Source: JAYYZW01 sp965217605 (GTDB lineage: Bacteria > Pseudomonadota > Gammaproteobacteria > Ga0077536). Taken from it: 64,000 nt of DNA. The stretch lies in assembly GCA_965217605.1 (NCBI GenBank), contig CBDCJB010000012.1, positions 372,001 to 436,000 on the forward strand, in the 5' to 3' direction. Positions 25,172-33,732 of the stretch are shown in pieces; positions within the stretch are counted from its first letter, which is position 1, and every line of letters starts with the position of its first letter. The notes below the pieces were generated by a model. That model was not told the origin of the DNA and did no database searches. It saw nothing but the letters and a program-made list of their open reading frames with translations. The translations under genes and the position numbers were made by a program.

Positions 25172-25642
25172 CTATAGATCGGCGGCGAGCTTGTCGAGCA
25201 CTTCGCGGTGCGCTTGCTCATCGACTTCGCGCATCAGCACCTGTTCCGCACCCGCAAGCGCCAGTTGCGCAACCTGGCCGCGTAACTCGTCACGAGCGCG
25301 ATTCCGGTTTTGTTCGATTTCCGCGGCTGCTTGCGCCTTGATGCGCTCGGCTTCATCCTGCGCGGCGAGCTTGGCTGCTTCAATAATCTCATCCCCTCGC
25401 TTTTGCGCCTGGCTGATGAAGTCCTGCGCCTTATCTTTACCTTCGCGCAACACCTCCCCCGAACGCTGCTCCGCGAGTTCGAGTTCGTGCTTGCCACGTT
25501 CGGCGGCTGCCAACCCGTCGGCGATGCGCGACTCACGCTCTTCCAGCGCCTTCAGAATAGGCGGCCATACGAATTTCAAGCAGAACCAGACGAATATCGC
25601 GAACGATATCGCCTGGCCTAACATCGTCAGATTCATATTCAT
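25172..25642 (-). CDS. atpF: ATP synthase F0 b subunit
   Basis: A 156-aa stator subunit with a single N-terminal membrane span (about 6-25: LGQAISFAIFVWFCLKFVWPP) and a long charged helix with right-handed coiled-coil pattern from about 30 to 156. It dimerises to hold F1 stationary. Only one b-type gene is present, so the b2 homodimer type is expected. Confidence 0.97.
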   Translation of the reverse strand: MNMNLTMLGQAISFAIFVWFCLKFVWPPILKALEERESRIADGLAAAERGKHELELAEQRSGEVLREGKDKAQDFISQAQKRGDEIIEAAKLAAQDEAERIKAQAAAEIEQNRNRARDELRGQVAQLALAGAEQVLMREVDEQAHREVLDKLAADL

Positions 25643-25670
25643 AACGAGCGGCGTACCTGTCTTCTATCGA

Positions 25671-25925
25671 TTACGGAAGCTGACCGAGGAACGGATTCGC
25701 AAACATCAACAAGGCTGCAAACGCGATCGCGATGATCGGCACCGCGTCGGTGAGGCCGAGCATCAGGAACATGCGCGTTTGAAGCATGGGTACGAGTTCA
25801 GGTTGGCGAGCCGCGCCTTCCAAAAATTTGCTTCCCAGAATGCCGATACCAATGCCAGCACCGAGGGCCCCCAGGCCAACCATGACGCCTGCGCCAAGGG
25901 CTGAAAAGGCAACTACCGACTCCAT
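25671..25925 (-). CDS. atpE: ATP synthase F0 c subunit
   Basis: An 84-aa c-ring proteolipid with two membrane helices. The glycine-rich first helix (GAGVMVGLGALGAGIGIGIL) has the GxGxGxG packing pattern; the proton-binding acid is D60 in LGLTDAVPIIAI. The Na+-coordination pattern of sodium-type rings is not evident, so H+ coupling is likely. The ATG at 25925 is preceded by AGGAGA; the longer frame to 25985 is not used because homology starts at MESVVAF. Confidence 0.96.
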   Translation of the reverse strand: MESVVAFSALGAGVMVGLGALGAGIGIGILGSKFLEGAARQPELVPMLQTRMFLMLGLTDAVPIIAIAFAALLMFANPFLGQLP

Positions 25926-25950
25926 AGCGTTTTCTCCTCTGTTTGATTCG

Positions 25951-26769
25951 TTAATGCGATTCGTGCGATTGACTGAGATAAACAATCGTCAACATCATGA
26001 ATATGTATGCCTGCAGTGTAATCACCAGGATATGGAATATTGCCCATGGTACAGACAGGGCCCACTGCAGGTAGAACGGGGTTAAGGCCGCGATGAGTAC
26101 AAACACAAGCTCACCGGCGAACATGTTTCCGAATAAGCGCAACGATAAGGACAAGGGTTTGGCAATTAATGAAACGGTTTCAAGTACCAAATTTACCGGC
26201 AATAGTGCTTTACCGAAGGGATGAAAGGCGAGCTCGCCGAGAAAACCACCCAGGCCTTTTACTTTGATGCCATAAAAAATCATTAGAGCGAATACTGACA
26301 GTGACATCCCAAACGTGGCGTTAACGTCGGTTGTAGGCACGATCTTCATGTATTCAATACCCACAAGATGGGTTAAGAAAGGGATGAGATCGACCGGTAC
26401 AAGGTCCATCAAATTCATCAGGAAAACCCAGACGAAAATCGTCAAGGCGAGCGGCGCGATGAGCCGATTGTGACCGTGAAATGCATCCCTGACGCTGCTT
26501 GCCACCATTTCGACCAGCATTTCCACGCTTAGCTGCCATCGCGATGGTTTCTGCACCGACGCGGATACGGCCACAATGCGAAATGACCAACAAAAAGCAA
26601 TGCCCGTCAAAATCGACCACACCATGGTATCGAGGTTGATCGCCATGAAACCCATCTCGGTCGCTTCCTTGGCCGAATGCGCGACCCCCCAACTGCCGTC
26701 GGCGTGCTCACCAAACGTGAGATTCTGAATATGATGGCTGATGTATTCAGCCGGTGAGCCTGCTGCCAT
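25951..26769 (-). CDS. atpB: ATP synthase F0 a subunit
   Basis: A 272-aa polytopic membrane protein forming the proton half-channels. The key arginine sits in KPLSLSLRLFGNMFAGELV (about 205-223), and the last helix contains ALQAYIFMMLTIVYLSQSHE. Five or more spans are predicted. It precedes atpE in the operon, the standard gene order. Confidence 0.97.
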   Translation of the reverse strand: MAAGSPAEYISHHIQNLTFGEHADGSWGVAHSAKEATEMGFMAINLDTMVWSILTGIAFCWSFRIVAVSASVQKPSRWQLSVEMLVEMVASSVRDAFHGHNRLIAPLALTIFVWVFLMNLMDLVPVDLIPFLTHLVGIEYMKIVPTTDVNATFGMSLSVFALMIFYGIKVKGLGGFLGELAFHPFGKALLPVNLVLETVSLIAKPLSLSLRLFGNMFAGELVFVLIAALTPFYLQWALSVPWAIFHILVITLQAYIFMMLTIVYLSQSHESH

Positions 26770-26790
26770 TTACCTTTATCCGATCCTCAT

Positions 26791-27300
26791 CTACCGCATG
26801 CCGACGCGCTGCTCCGCCGACGGATGTCGCGGTGATTCGCCGAGGTCGACGACGAGTAAGGCGACCCAGTTCACCGCAACCGTCGCGACATAGGTTGCTA
26901 ATACGATCATAAAACTGACATTCAAGAGCATTACCGCCAGCACGAACAAAGCTGCAGTGAACGCGATTTTGATAAATTCCCCAACGTAAATGTCTTGTAA
27001 CGCCCGTTCAGGCGTCACGCCTCGCTCGCACCGTAACAATCGTGCGGCAAGGTGATAATTCGGCAGGACGCCGATCAACGCGCCGACCAGCGCGGAGTAG
27101 GCTGCCTGCTGGCCCACTGCGACTACGAGCGCAAAAGCGATTGCGATCGCGACTCCGAGCTGGCTCGCAATCACCAGAAACACGGTACGCCGCGATTGCT
27201 GATGCAGCGACCCACGACCGCTAACCCGGTCCTGAATCTTGGTATGTACGCCGTCATCTGTAAGCGGAAAACTCAGGGATTCTAGCCGCTTATGTCGCAT
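26791..27300 (-). CDS. atpI: ATP synthase subunit I
   Basis: A 169-aa membrane protein with four predicted spans (about 42-62, 66-85, 107-128, 132-152), positioned first in the atp operon like AtpI, which assists c-ring assembly. Sequence is poorly conserved in this family, so context carries much of the call. The N-terminal 35 residues are hydrophilic. It is followed 21 bp later by atpB. Confidence 0.85.
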   Translation of the reverse strand: MRHKRLESLSFPLTDDGVHTKIQDRVSGRGSLHQQSRRTVFLVIASQLGVAIAIAFALVVAVGQQAAYSALVGALIGVLPNYHLAARLLRCERGVTPERALQDIYVGEFIKIAFTAALFVLAVMLLNVSFMIVLATYVATVAVNWVALLVVDLGESPRHPSAEQRVGMR

Positions 27301-27333
27301 TGCGGCAAGCTATTCTTCGCCCTCGCGCAGACG

Positions 27334-28203
27334 CTATTTGATGTGCTCGAGGATCCCGTCGAGCTCGTCGAGTGAGCTGTAACGTATGGTCAGTGAGCCT
27401 TTGCCAGCCGCACCGTGTTTGATCGAGACGTGCGCGCCGAGGCGTTCGCCTAGCGATCGCTCCAGTTGGTTGATATTGGGATCGGGCTTCGATGCCTCAC
27501 GAGCCTGGTCCGTTTCATTCGAACCGGCCCGCCGCACGATTGCCTCAGCTTCGCGCACGCTGAGGCCTTTGCGCGCGATGCGGCGCGCGCATTCGACTTG
27601 CTCCGGGCCGGATAGGCCCAAAAGAGCCCGCGCATGACCCATTTCGAGCTCACCACGCTCGACCAGTTCCCGGGTCCCGGGCTCGAGTTCCAATAAGCGC
27701 AATAAATTGGTGACCGCCGCCCGAGATCGACCAACCGCCTCCGCTATCTTTTGGTGGGTCATTTTGAACTCGCGGACCAGACGGTCGAGTGCGGCGGCTT
27801 CTTCCATCGGATTGAGCTGTTCGCGTTGGATGTTTTCGATCAGCGCGATGCTCATGGCCTGAGCGTCCGCAACGCGCCTTATGATCGCCGGAATTGTGCT
27901 CAAACCGGCAATCTGAGCTGCCCGCCAGCGCCGTTCACCCGCTATTAGTTCGTAGCGTCCGCCTTGCGCGAGCGGACGAATCAATACCGGCTGTACGACG
28001 CCTTCCGCTTTGATCGATTGCGCCAACTCCTCGAGCGATTCAGTCTTGATATCGATGCGAGGTTGATATTGCCCACGTTGAATCAACTCTATCGGAACGG
28101 CTTTGAGTTGATCACCGTTGGCTTCTTCGACGGCTAGTTGCTCGGCGCCGATGCCGAGTAACGCATCGAGCCCCCGACCGAGCCCACGCTTTTTACTTGC
28201 CAT
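27334..28203 (-). CDS. parB: Chromosome-partitioning protein ParB
   Basis: A 289-aa CTP-dependent clamp that loads at parS. The N-terminal MASKKRGLGRGLDALLG box (ParA-interacting), the ParB/Srx motif ELIAGERRWRAAQIAGL (about 104-120) and a helix-turn-helix KIAEAVGRSRAAVTNLLRLL (about 150-169) are visible, then a C-terminal dimerisation domain. No consensus parS (TGTTTCACGTGAAACA) was noticed in the window. It lies 27 bp after parA. Confidence 0.96.
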   Translation of the reverse strand: MASKKRGLGRGLDALLGIGAEQLAVEEANGDQLKAVPIELIQRGQYQPRIDIKTESLEELAQSIKAEGVVQPVLIRPLAQGGRYELIAGERRWRAAQIAGLSTIPAIIRRVADAQAMSIALIENIQREQLNPMEEAAALDRLVREFKMTHQKIAEAVGRSRAAVTNLLRLLELEPGTRELVERGELEMGHARALLGLSGPEQVECARRIARKGLSVREAEAIVRRAGSNETDQAREASKPDPNINQLERSLGERLGAHVSIKHGAAGKGSLTIRYSSLDELDGILEHIK

Positions 28204-28230
28204 GGTTTATCAAATCCTCCCAGCGATCGA

Positions 28231-29004
28231 TCAGGTCGTCGCAGTTTCCCGACGCAGCATTTCCCCAGCAAGCGCCAGGTAAGCCACAGCGCCCGTCGAA
28301 GCTTTGTCATACATGAGCGCCGGTAGACCGTGACTCGGTGCTTCGGCCAGTCTTACATTACGCGGGATAATCGTCCGGTACACCTTGTCTCCGAAATGAT
28401 CCAGGAGCTGTTGGGATACTTCGTTTGCAAGATTATTGCGCGGGTCGAACATCGTGCGTAACAGGCCTTCGACTCTAAGCTCGGGATTCAGAAATTTTCG
28501 TATCTTATCGATGGTGTCAAGCAAGGCGGACAAACCTTCTAGCGCGTAATACTCACACTGCATTGGAATGACGACTGCATCCGCCGCAACCAGCGCATTG
28601 ATGGTCAGCATGTTCAAGGCCGGGGGGCAATCGATAATGATATAAGCGTATCGTTCGCGCACGGGTTCGAGCGCGTGACGCAACCGTAATTCCCGTCCGA
28701 GTTCTTCAAGCAGACCGACTTCGGCGCCAGTTAAGTCGCCGTTTGCGGGTAGCAAGTGGTAGCCGGCATCGATATCCGTGAGCAGTGATTGCTCAATGGT
28801 GGTTTCGCCCATGAGGACTTCGAAGCTCGAAGTCTCCAATTCACGCTTCTCGATGCCGCTGCCCATGGTCGCATTGCCTTGTGGGTCAACGTCAACCAGC
28901 AACAACCGACGTTTGGTCGCCGCTAGTGACGCAGAGAGATTGACGCTTGTCGTCGTCTTTCCCACACCCCCTTTTTGGTTTGCAACAGCGAGCACGCGTG
29001 ACAT
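28231..29004 (-). CDS. parA: Chromosome-partitioning ATPase ParA (Soj)
   Basis: A 257-aa deviant-Walker ATPase: ANQKGGVGKTTTSVNLSASL (8-27, with the signature lysine), LLVDVDPQGNATMGSG, and DYIIIDCPPALNMLTINAL. It forms nucleoid-bound dimers that move ParB-parS complexes. The ATG at 29004 (MSRVLAVANQKGG) is chosen; the frame extends to a TTG at 29076, but that segment is not conserved in type. The order mnmG-rsmG-parA-parB is classic origin-proximal. Confidence 0.96.
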   Translation of the reverse strand: MSRVLAVANQKGGVGKTTTSVNLSASLAATKRRLLLVDVDPQGNATMGSGIEKRELETSSFEVLMGETTIEQSLLTDIDAGYHLLPANGDLTGAEVGLLEELGRELRLRHALEPVRERYAYIIIDCPPALNMLTINALVAADAVVIPMQCEYYALEGLSALLDTIDKIRKFLNPELRVEGLLRTMFDPRNNLANEVSQQLLDHFGDKVYRTIIPRNVRLAEAPSHGLPALMYDKASTGAVAYLALAGEMLRRETATT

Positions 29005-29135
29005 GCGAATTTCGAATCCATCCGCTATATTTATGATCGAGGCGTCGCCCTGAACGGGTCGAGCTGCGTTGGGCAATTATCGCACAACTACCCTACCCTC
29101 CCCAGCGTCCCGGTGACGACCCGTACATGATTTCG

Positions 29136-29768
29136 TCATTCGCCGAAATCCAGGACGAGCAGGTTTCTATCCGAGAATCCCGGCACATCGAGCGCCACGA
29201 TTTTCAATATAGGTGGGGCGAAATCGCAATCAAATATTTCTTTCGGGTCGACCGCAGCTTTCATTGCGATCATCCGCACACCGGGCCGTTGCAGGTTCCC
29301 CGTCTCGGCTACCAATCGCGAAAAAGGCCCGAACGCGCGCGCAATAATGCTGTCGTAGGGCTGCCGAGGGATATAGTCTTGAACACGTTCGCGAATGATT
29401 TCGACGTTCGACAAACTGAGTTCGATCTGTACTTGAGTGAGGAATCGCGCCCGTTTACTACGCGGTTCGATCAGATCAAACGCAAGTTGTGGCAACGCGA
29501 TCGCGAGAACGAGCCCCGGTAATCCCGCACCCGTACCGACATCGAGCACGCGCGGGCCGTTGACGAACGGCTTTACAGACAGGCAATCGACGATGTGCTG
29601 GCGAACGAAGTCCACAGGGGTGCTCGCGCCGGTTAGATTCACGATCGACCGCCAATTCATGACGAGTTTCGTATATTCGAGCAGTTGGTCCGCTTGCGCC
29701 GGCGTCAATGTCGCATCGAGTTGCGCCGCCGCGTCGAGAAGGGTCTGCGCTAGCGCATCATCGGCCAA
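29136..29768 (-). CDS. rsmG: 16S rRNA (guanine527-N7)-methyltransferase
   Basis: A 210-aa SAM-dependent methyltransferase modifying G527 of 16S rRNA. Signature: NLTGAxTPVDFVRQHIVDCL (about 40-61) and the SAM-binding VLDVGTGAGLPGLVLAI (about 70-86), then PRSKRARFL. It follows mnmG with a 4-bp gap, the usual gidA-gidB pair. Confidence 0.95.
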   Translation of the reverse strand: MADDALAQTLLDAAAQLDATLTPAQADQLLEYTKLVMNWRSIVNLTGASTPVDFVRQHIVDCLSVKPFVNGPRVLDVGTGAGLPGLVLAIALPQLAFDLIEPRSKRARFLTQVQIELSLSNVEIIRERVQDYIPRQPYDSIIARAFGPFSRLVAETGNLQRPGVRMIAMKAAVDPKEIFDCDFAPPILKIVALDVPGFSDRNLLVLDFGE

Positions 29769-29772
29769 GAGC

Positions 29773-31665
29773 TTATGCGGTCTTCGCGTAGTTCGGGCGG
29801 TACTTCTTGAGATAGACCAACAAAAGCGAGATTGCGGCTGGCGTCACGCCTGAAATTCTCGCTGCTTGACCGACGGTAACGGGGCGATGGTCGGATAACT
29901 TCTGCACGACTTCAGTCGATAACCCGCGTACCGAACGGTAGTCGATCGACGCCGGAATTTGTGTTTCCTCGTGAGCCCGGTTGCGCTCGACGTCTTCCCG
30001 TTGACGCTCAATGTAACCACAGTATCGCGCGTCGTTTTCAATCTGTTCGATCACACCGACGTCGGCAACGCCGGGACCGGCGCCTGGCAGGCGCATGAGC
30101 GTGCCGTAATCGATTTCTGGTCTTCGCAGCAGATCTGAAAGCCGCTGCTCTTTGCGCAGTGGTTGGCCGAGCAATTCGGTCGACAACTCCGGCGACAGCC
30201 GTTCCGGGCTCATCCATATTCCTTCGAGACGCGATTGCTCCTGCTCGATTGCTTCGCGCTTAGTTTCGAATCGCCGCCACCGTCGATCATCGACGACGCC
30301 CATCTGCCGGCCAACGGCCGTCAACCGCTGGTCGGCGTTGTCCTCGCGCAGCAATAATCGGTATTCCGCGCGACTCGTAAACATTCGATAGGGCTCGGTT
30401 GTGCCCCGCGTAACGAGATCGTCAACAAGTACGCCGATGTAAGCTTCGTCGCGCCGCGGGTACCACGCGTCATCATCGCTGATCCGGCGCGCCGCATTGA
30501 TGCCGGCCAGCAGTCCCTGCGCCGCCGCTTCTTCATAACCCGTCGTGCCATTGATTTGCCCTGCGAAAAAGAGCCCGCTGATCTGCTTGGTTTCGAGCCA
30601 CGGCGCAATGTCGCGTGGATCGAAATAATCGTATTCAATGGCATAACCAGGACGCGTGATCACTGCGCGCTCGAATCCCACGATCGTTCGAACCAACTTG
30701 GCTTGGACGTCATACGGAAGGCTGGTGGAGATCCCATTCGGATAGATTTCTCGCGTTTGTAAGCCTTCGGGTTCGACAAAAATCTGATGCGACGATTTAT
30801 CCGTAAAACGGACCACCTTGTCTTCAATCGACGGGCAATAGCGCGGGCCGACGCCTTCGATCGCGCCACTAAACATCGGCGAGCGTCCGAGGCCGTCGCG
30901 AATCACATCGTGGGTCTGTGGATTGGTATAGGTAATGTGGCACGGGACCTGCGGCGGATGCTCGTCAACCGATCCCATAAAGGAAAAAATAGGACACGGC
31001 GTATCGCCCGGCTGCTCTTCGAGTGCTTCGAAATCGACACTACGGCCGTCGATGCGCGGCGGTGTGCCCGTCTTGAGACGACCGACACGGATTGGCAACT
31101 CCCGCAGCCGCGCCGACAGCGTGTTCGAAGGCGGATCGCCGGCGCGGCCAGCGCCGTAATTCGATTCGCCGACGTGAATGACACCCCCCAAAAACGTGCC
31201 AACAGTGAGCACCACCACCGGGGCACGAAAATCGAGGCCCATCTGCGTGATGACACCGCGAACCCGATCTCCCTCTACGATGAGGTCTTCGACCGCCTGC
31301 TGAAATAGCGTGAGGTTCTCTTGATTTTCGAGCACCGATCGCGCACACGCTTTGTATAGCGCGCGGTCGATCTGAGCACGGGTCGCGCGTACTGCCGGAC
31401 CCTTGCTCGCGTTCAGGATCCGGAAGTGGATCCCACAGCGGTCGGCCCCTCGCGCAATGAAGCCACCCAAGGCATCAATTTCTTTCACGAGGTGGCCTTT
31501 GCCGATCCCCCCGATCGCGGGGTTGCACGACATCTGCCCGAGCGTCTCGATGTTTTGCGTCAACAGCAAGGTTCGCACGCCCATACCTGCGGCCGCGAGC
31601 GCCGCTTCGGTCCCTGCGTGGCCGCCGCCGACGACGATCACGTCAAAGGTTTCCGGATGCTCCAT
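29773..31665 (-). CDS. mnmG: tRNA uridine-5-carboxymethylaminomethyl modification enzyme MnmG
   Basis: A 630-aa FAD protein that, with MnmE, modifies wobble U34. FAD-binding VVGGGHAGTEAALAAA at the N-terminus, CNPAIGGIGKGHLVKEIDALGG, LKTGTPPRIDGRSVD, and the ATTGYEEAAAQGLLAG-like segment (GTTGYEEAAAQGLLAGINAA) are all present. ATG 31665 gives MEHPETFDVIVVGGG; the frame extends 12 codons further but is not needed. mnmE is not in the window. Confidence 0.97.
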   Translation of the reverse strand: MEHPETFDVIVVGGGHAGTEAALAAAGMGVRTLLLTQNIETLGQMSCNPAIGGIGKGHLVKEIDALGGFIARGADRCGIHFRILNASKGPAVRATRAQIDRALYKACARSVLENQENLTLFQQAVEDLIVEGDRVRGVITQMGLDFRAPVVVLTVGTFLGGVIHVGESNYGAGRAGDPPSNTLSARLRELPIRVGRLKTGTPPRIDGRSVDFEALEEQPGDTPCPIFSFMGSVDEHPPQVPCHITYTNPQTHDVIRDGLGRSPMFSGAIEGVGPRYCPSIEDKVVRFTDKSSHQIFVEPEGLQTREIYPNGISTSLPYDVQAKLVRTIVGFERAVITRPGYAIEYDYFDPRDIAPWLETKQISGLFFAGQINGTTGYEEAAAQGLLAGINAARRISDDDAWYPRRDEAYIGVLVDDLVTRGTTEPYRMFTSRAEYRLLLREDNADQRLTAVGRQMGVVDDRRWRRFETKREAIEQEQSRLEGIWMSPERLSPELSTELLGQPLRKEQRLSDLLRRPEIDYGTLMRLPGAGPGVADVGVIEQIENDARYCGYIERQREDVERNRAHEETQIPASIDYRSVRGLSTEVVQKLSDHRPVTVGQAARISGVTPAAISLLLVYLKKYRPNYAKTA

Positions 31666-32022
31666 GATGTGCCTGCTTGGGTGGCGAAAACGGGGCGCCA
31701 AGGATAATCCGCCGGCGACGATTAAGAAAGGCGAATCGAGGAAGCGAATTGCGTGTTTAATTCAGTAATATTAACTATTTATCGAATTTTCACCCGTTTT
31801 AGTCCTGTGTTTTTCACGGCTTAAGGGTGGCCGCAGGGCGGCCGGATTAGTCGATCGCGGTTACAGTTTTTGCGCAAGCGCGTGAAACTTCGAGCCTCGA
31901 TTTTGGTCTTGGGATTGTTGTTGACGCTTTTGATGCGCGTATGAAAAACTTGCCGCCCCTGTCGGGCGCGCTCGGAGAAGCGAGCGGCGAAACGCCGCGA
32001 AAAATAGAAGAGGCCACGATTG
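31666..32022. other. Divergent intergenic region; A+T-rich block, possible promoter or origin-proximal DNA
   Basis: A 357-bp gap between mnmG and the ABC transporter operon. A block at about 31742-31812 is clearly A+T-rich (AATATTAACTATTTATCG) inside G+C-rich DNA. A GGCCGC-AGG-GCGGCC hairpin lies at about 31829-31843, without a T tract. Because mnmG borders oriC in some gammaproteobacteria the site was checked for DnaA boxes (TTATCCACA); no convincing copy was seen. An antisense-type ORF covering 31861-32691 is a shadow of the ATPase gene. Confidence 0.4.
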
Positions 32023-32991
32023 ATGGACACGTTGATTGAAGTTAGCGGCTTGACCAAGGATTTCGGGGCGCTGCGAGCCGTCAGCGATATCTCGCTGAAA
32101 GTCGAGCGCGGCGACGTACTGGGCTTCCTCGGCCCGAATGGCGCCGGCAAGTCGACCACCATGAAGATGATCACGGGGTTTCTCGCTGCAACCCGCGGTC
32201 AGATCGCGATCGCGGGATTCGACATCGAGCAATCGCCCATAGAGGCAAAGTCCCGCATCGGTTATCTGCCCGAAGGCGCGCCGGCATACGGTGAGATGAC
32301 GCCGATCAAGTTCCTCGAATTCATTGCGGACATTCGCGCCATACCGCGCGAGAAACGTGCTGTTCGCATCGCCGACGTCGTGGCCAAAATTCACCTCGAG
32401 AACGTGCTCAACCAGCGCATCGAAACGCTGTCGAAGGGATTTAAGCGCCGCGTCGGCCTCGCACAAGCGATCCTGCACGATCCCGAAATATTGATCATGG
32501 ACGAACCGACCGATGGACTGGATCCGAATCAGAAATACGAAGTGCGCAGCTTGATCCAGGAAATGGCTGCGGATAAGGCGATCGTAATCTCGACCCATAT
32601 CCTCGAAGAAGTCGACGCCGTTTGCACGCGCGCGATCATTATCAATCAGGGTGAGGTGATATTCAGCGGTACGCCCCGTGAGTTGGCGCAACGCTCACGC
32701 TACAACAACGCGCCTACCATTGTCGTCAGTTCTAACGATCTCGCGCGCGTTCGACAGGAACTCGAGTCAATTACCGGCGTTCAGCAACTGGAAGAAACGC
32801 AAAACGATGATGAAGTGACGATTACGGTCATTCCTTCAGACGGCGCGGACCCAGCGAACGCCGTCCAGCAACGATTAGCCGAGATCGGCTGCCAATCGCT
32901 CGAGTTCTTCGTTGAACACGGCCGACTCGACGAAGTATTCCGTACGATCACCACCACGGCGACCGATAGTGGCGAGGTATATCGAACATGA
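32023..32991 (+). CDS. ABC transporter ATP-binding protein (GldA-like, ABC-2 type)
   Basis: A 322-aa ATPase: Walker A GPNGAGKSTT (about 39-48), Q-loop, signature LSKGFKRRVGLAQAI, Walker B ILIMDEPTDGLDP and the H-loop VISTHILEEV, followed by a C-terminal regulatory extension of about 100 aa typical of ABC-2 exporters. ATG 32023 with an AGAAGAGG ribosome-binding site. First of four genes (ATPase, permease, GldG-like, DUF4340) that together form an exporter-type complex; in Bacteroidetes the GldAFG set is linked to gliding, but here the substrate is unknown. Confidence 0.9.
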   Translation: MDTLIEVSGLTKDFGALRAVSDISLKVERGDVLGFLGPNGAGKSTTMKMITGFLAATRGQIAIAGFDIEQSPIEAKSRIGYLPEGAPAYGEMTPIKFLEFIADIRAIPREKRAVRIADVVAKIHLENVLNQRIETLSKGFKRRVGLAQAILHDPEILIMDEPTDGLDPNQKYEVRSLIQEMAADKAIVISTHILEEVDAVCTRAIIINQGEVIFSGTPRELAQRSRYNNAPTIVVSSNDLARVRQELESITGVQQLEETQNDDEVTITVIPSDGADPANAVQQRLAEIGCQSLEFFVEHGRLDEVFRTITTTATDSGEVYRT

Positions 32992-33722
32992 AGGGCCTTG
33001 GAACGATACTCAGGCGCGAGCTGCTAGCATATTTCGCGACGCCGGTCGCCTACGTTTTTATCGTCATTTTTCTCGTTTTGATCGGTGTGTTCACGTTCTA
33101 TGTCGGCGGATTCTATGAACGCGGTCAGGCTGATCTCGAACCGTTCTTCCGTTTTCATCCGTGGATTTACATGTTCTTGATTCCTGCGATCTCGATGCGC
33201 CTGTGGTCGGAGGAACGCAAGGCCGGCACCCTCGAATTATTGCTGACCCTGCCGGTTTCGCTGGCGGCAACGGTACTCGGTAAGTTCCTGGCGGCGTGGT
33301 GCTTCACCGCTGTTGCGCTCGCCGGGACGCTTCCAATATGGCTGACCGTCAACTATCTCGGGAATCCTGACAATACGGTCATTGCCGCCGGATACATTGG
33401 TAGTTTGCTGATGGCGGGCGGATTTCTCGCGATCGGCGCCTGCATTTCAGCGCTGACCAAGAACCAGGTAATCGCGTTCGTCATCAGCTTTGTCATCTGT
33501 TTTGCGTTCAACCTGAGCGGTTTTCCCATGGTGCTCGATATTTTTAGCGCATGGGCGCCGCAAGCTATCGTCGATGTCATCAGCTCGTTTAGTTTTCTGA
33601 CGCATTTCAATTCGATTCTCAAAGGCGTTATCGATCTAAGAGACATCGTCTTTTTTGCGAGCCTTATTGCGTTCTGGCTTTACGCCAATGTACTCGCCAT
33701 CGAAATCAATAAGAGTAACTAG
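32988..33722 (+). CDS. ABC-2 type permease (GldF-like)
   Basis: A 244-aa inner-membrane permease with six predicted spans (first LLAYFATPVAYVFIVIFLVL, about 11-30) and the EERKAGTLELLLTLPVS loop conserved among ABC-2 permeases. It overlaps the ATPase gene by 4 nt (ATGA), so a stoichiometric complex is expected. The next gene starts 10 bp downstream. Confidence 0.9.
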   Translation: MKGLGTILRRELLAYFATPVAYVFIVIFLVLIGVFTFYVGGFYERGQADLEPFFRFHPWIYMFLIPAISMRLWSEERKAGTLELLLTLPVSLAATVLGKFLAAWCFTAVALAGTLPIWLTVNYLGNPDNTVIAAGYIGSLLMAGGFLAIGACISALTKNQVIAFVISFVICFAFNLSGFPMVLDIFSAWAPQAIVDVISSFSFLTHFNSILKGVIDLRDIVFFASLIAFWLYANVLAIEINKSN

Positions 33723-33732
33723 GTCCGTTATA

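Noticed and set aside
29005..29076. N-terminal extension of ParA from a TTG codon
   Set aside because: The extension is not conserved in type and ParA homology begins at the ATG at 29004.
31742..31812. A+T-rich block considered as oriC
   Set aside because: No convincing DnaA boxes or repeats; kept only as an unassigned intergenic region.
31861..32691. Minus-strand ORF (276 aa) overlapping the ABC ATPase gene
   Set aside because: Overlaps a clear ATPase with Walker motifs on the other strand; no support for a protein.
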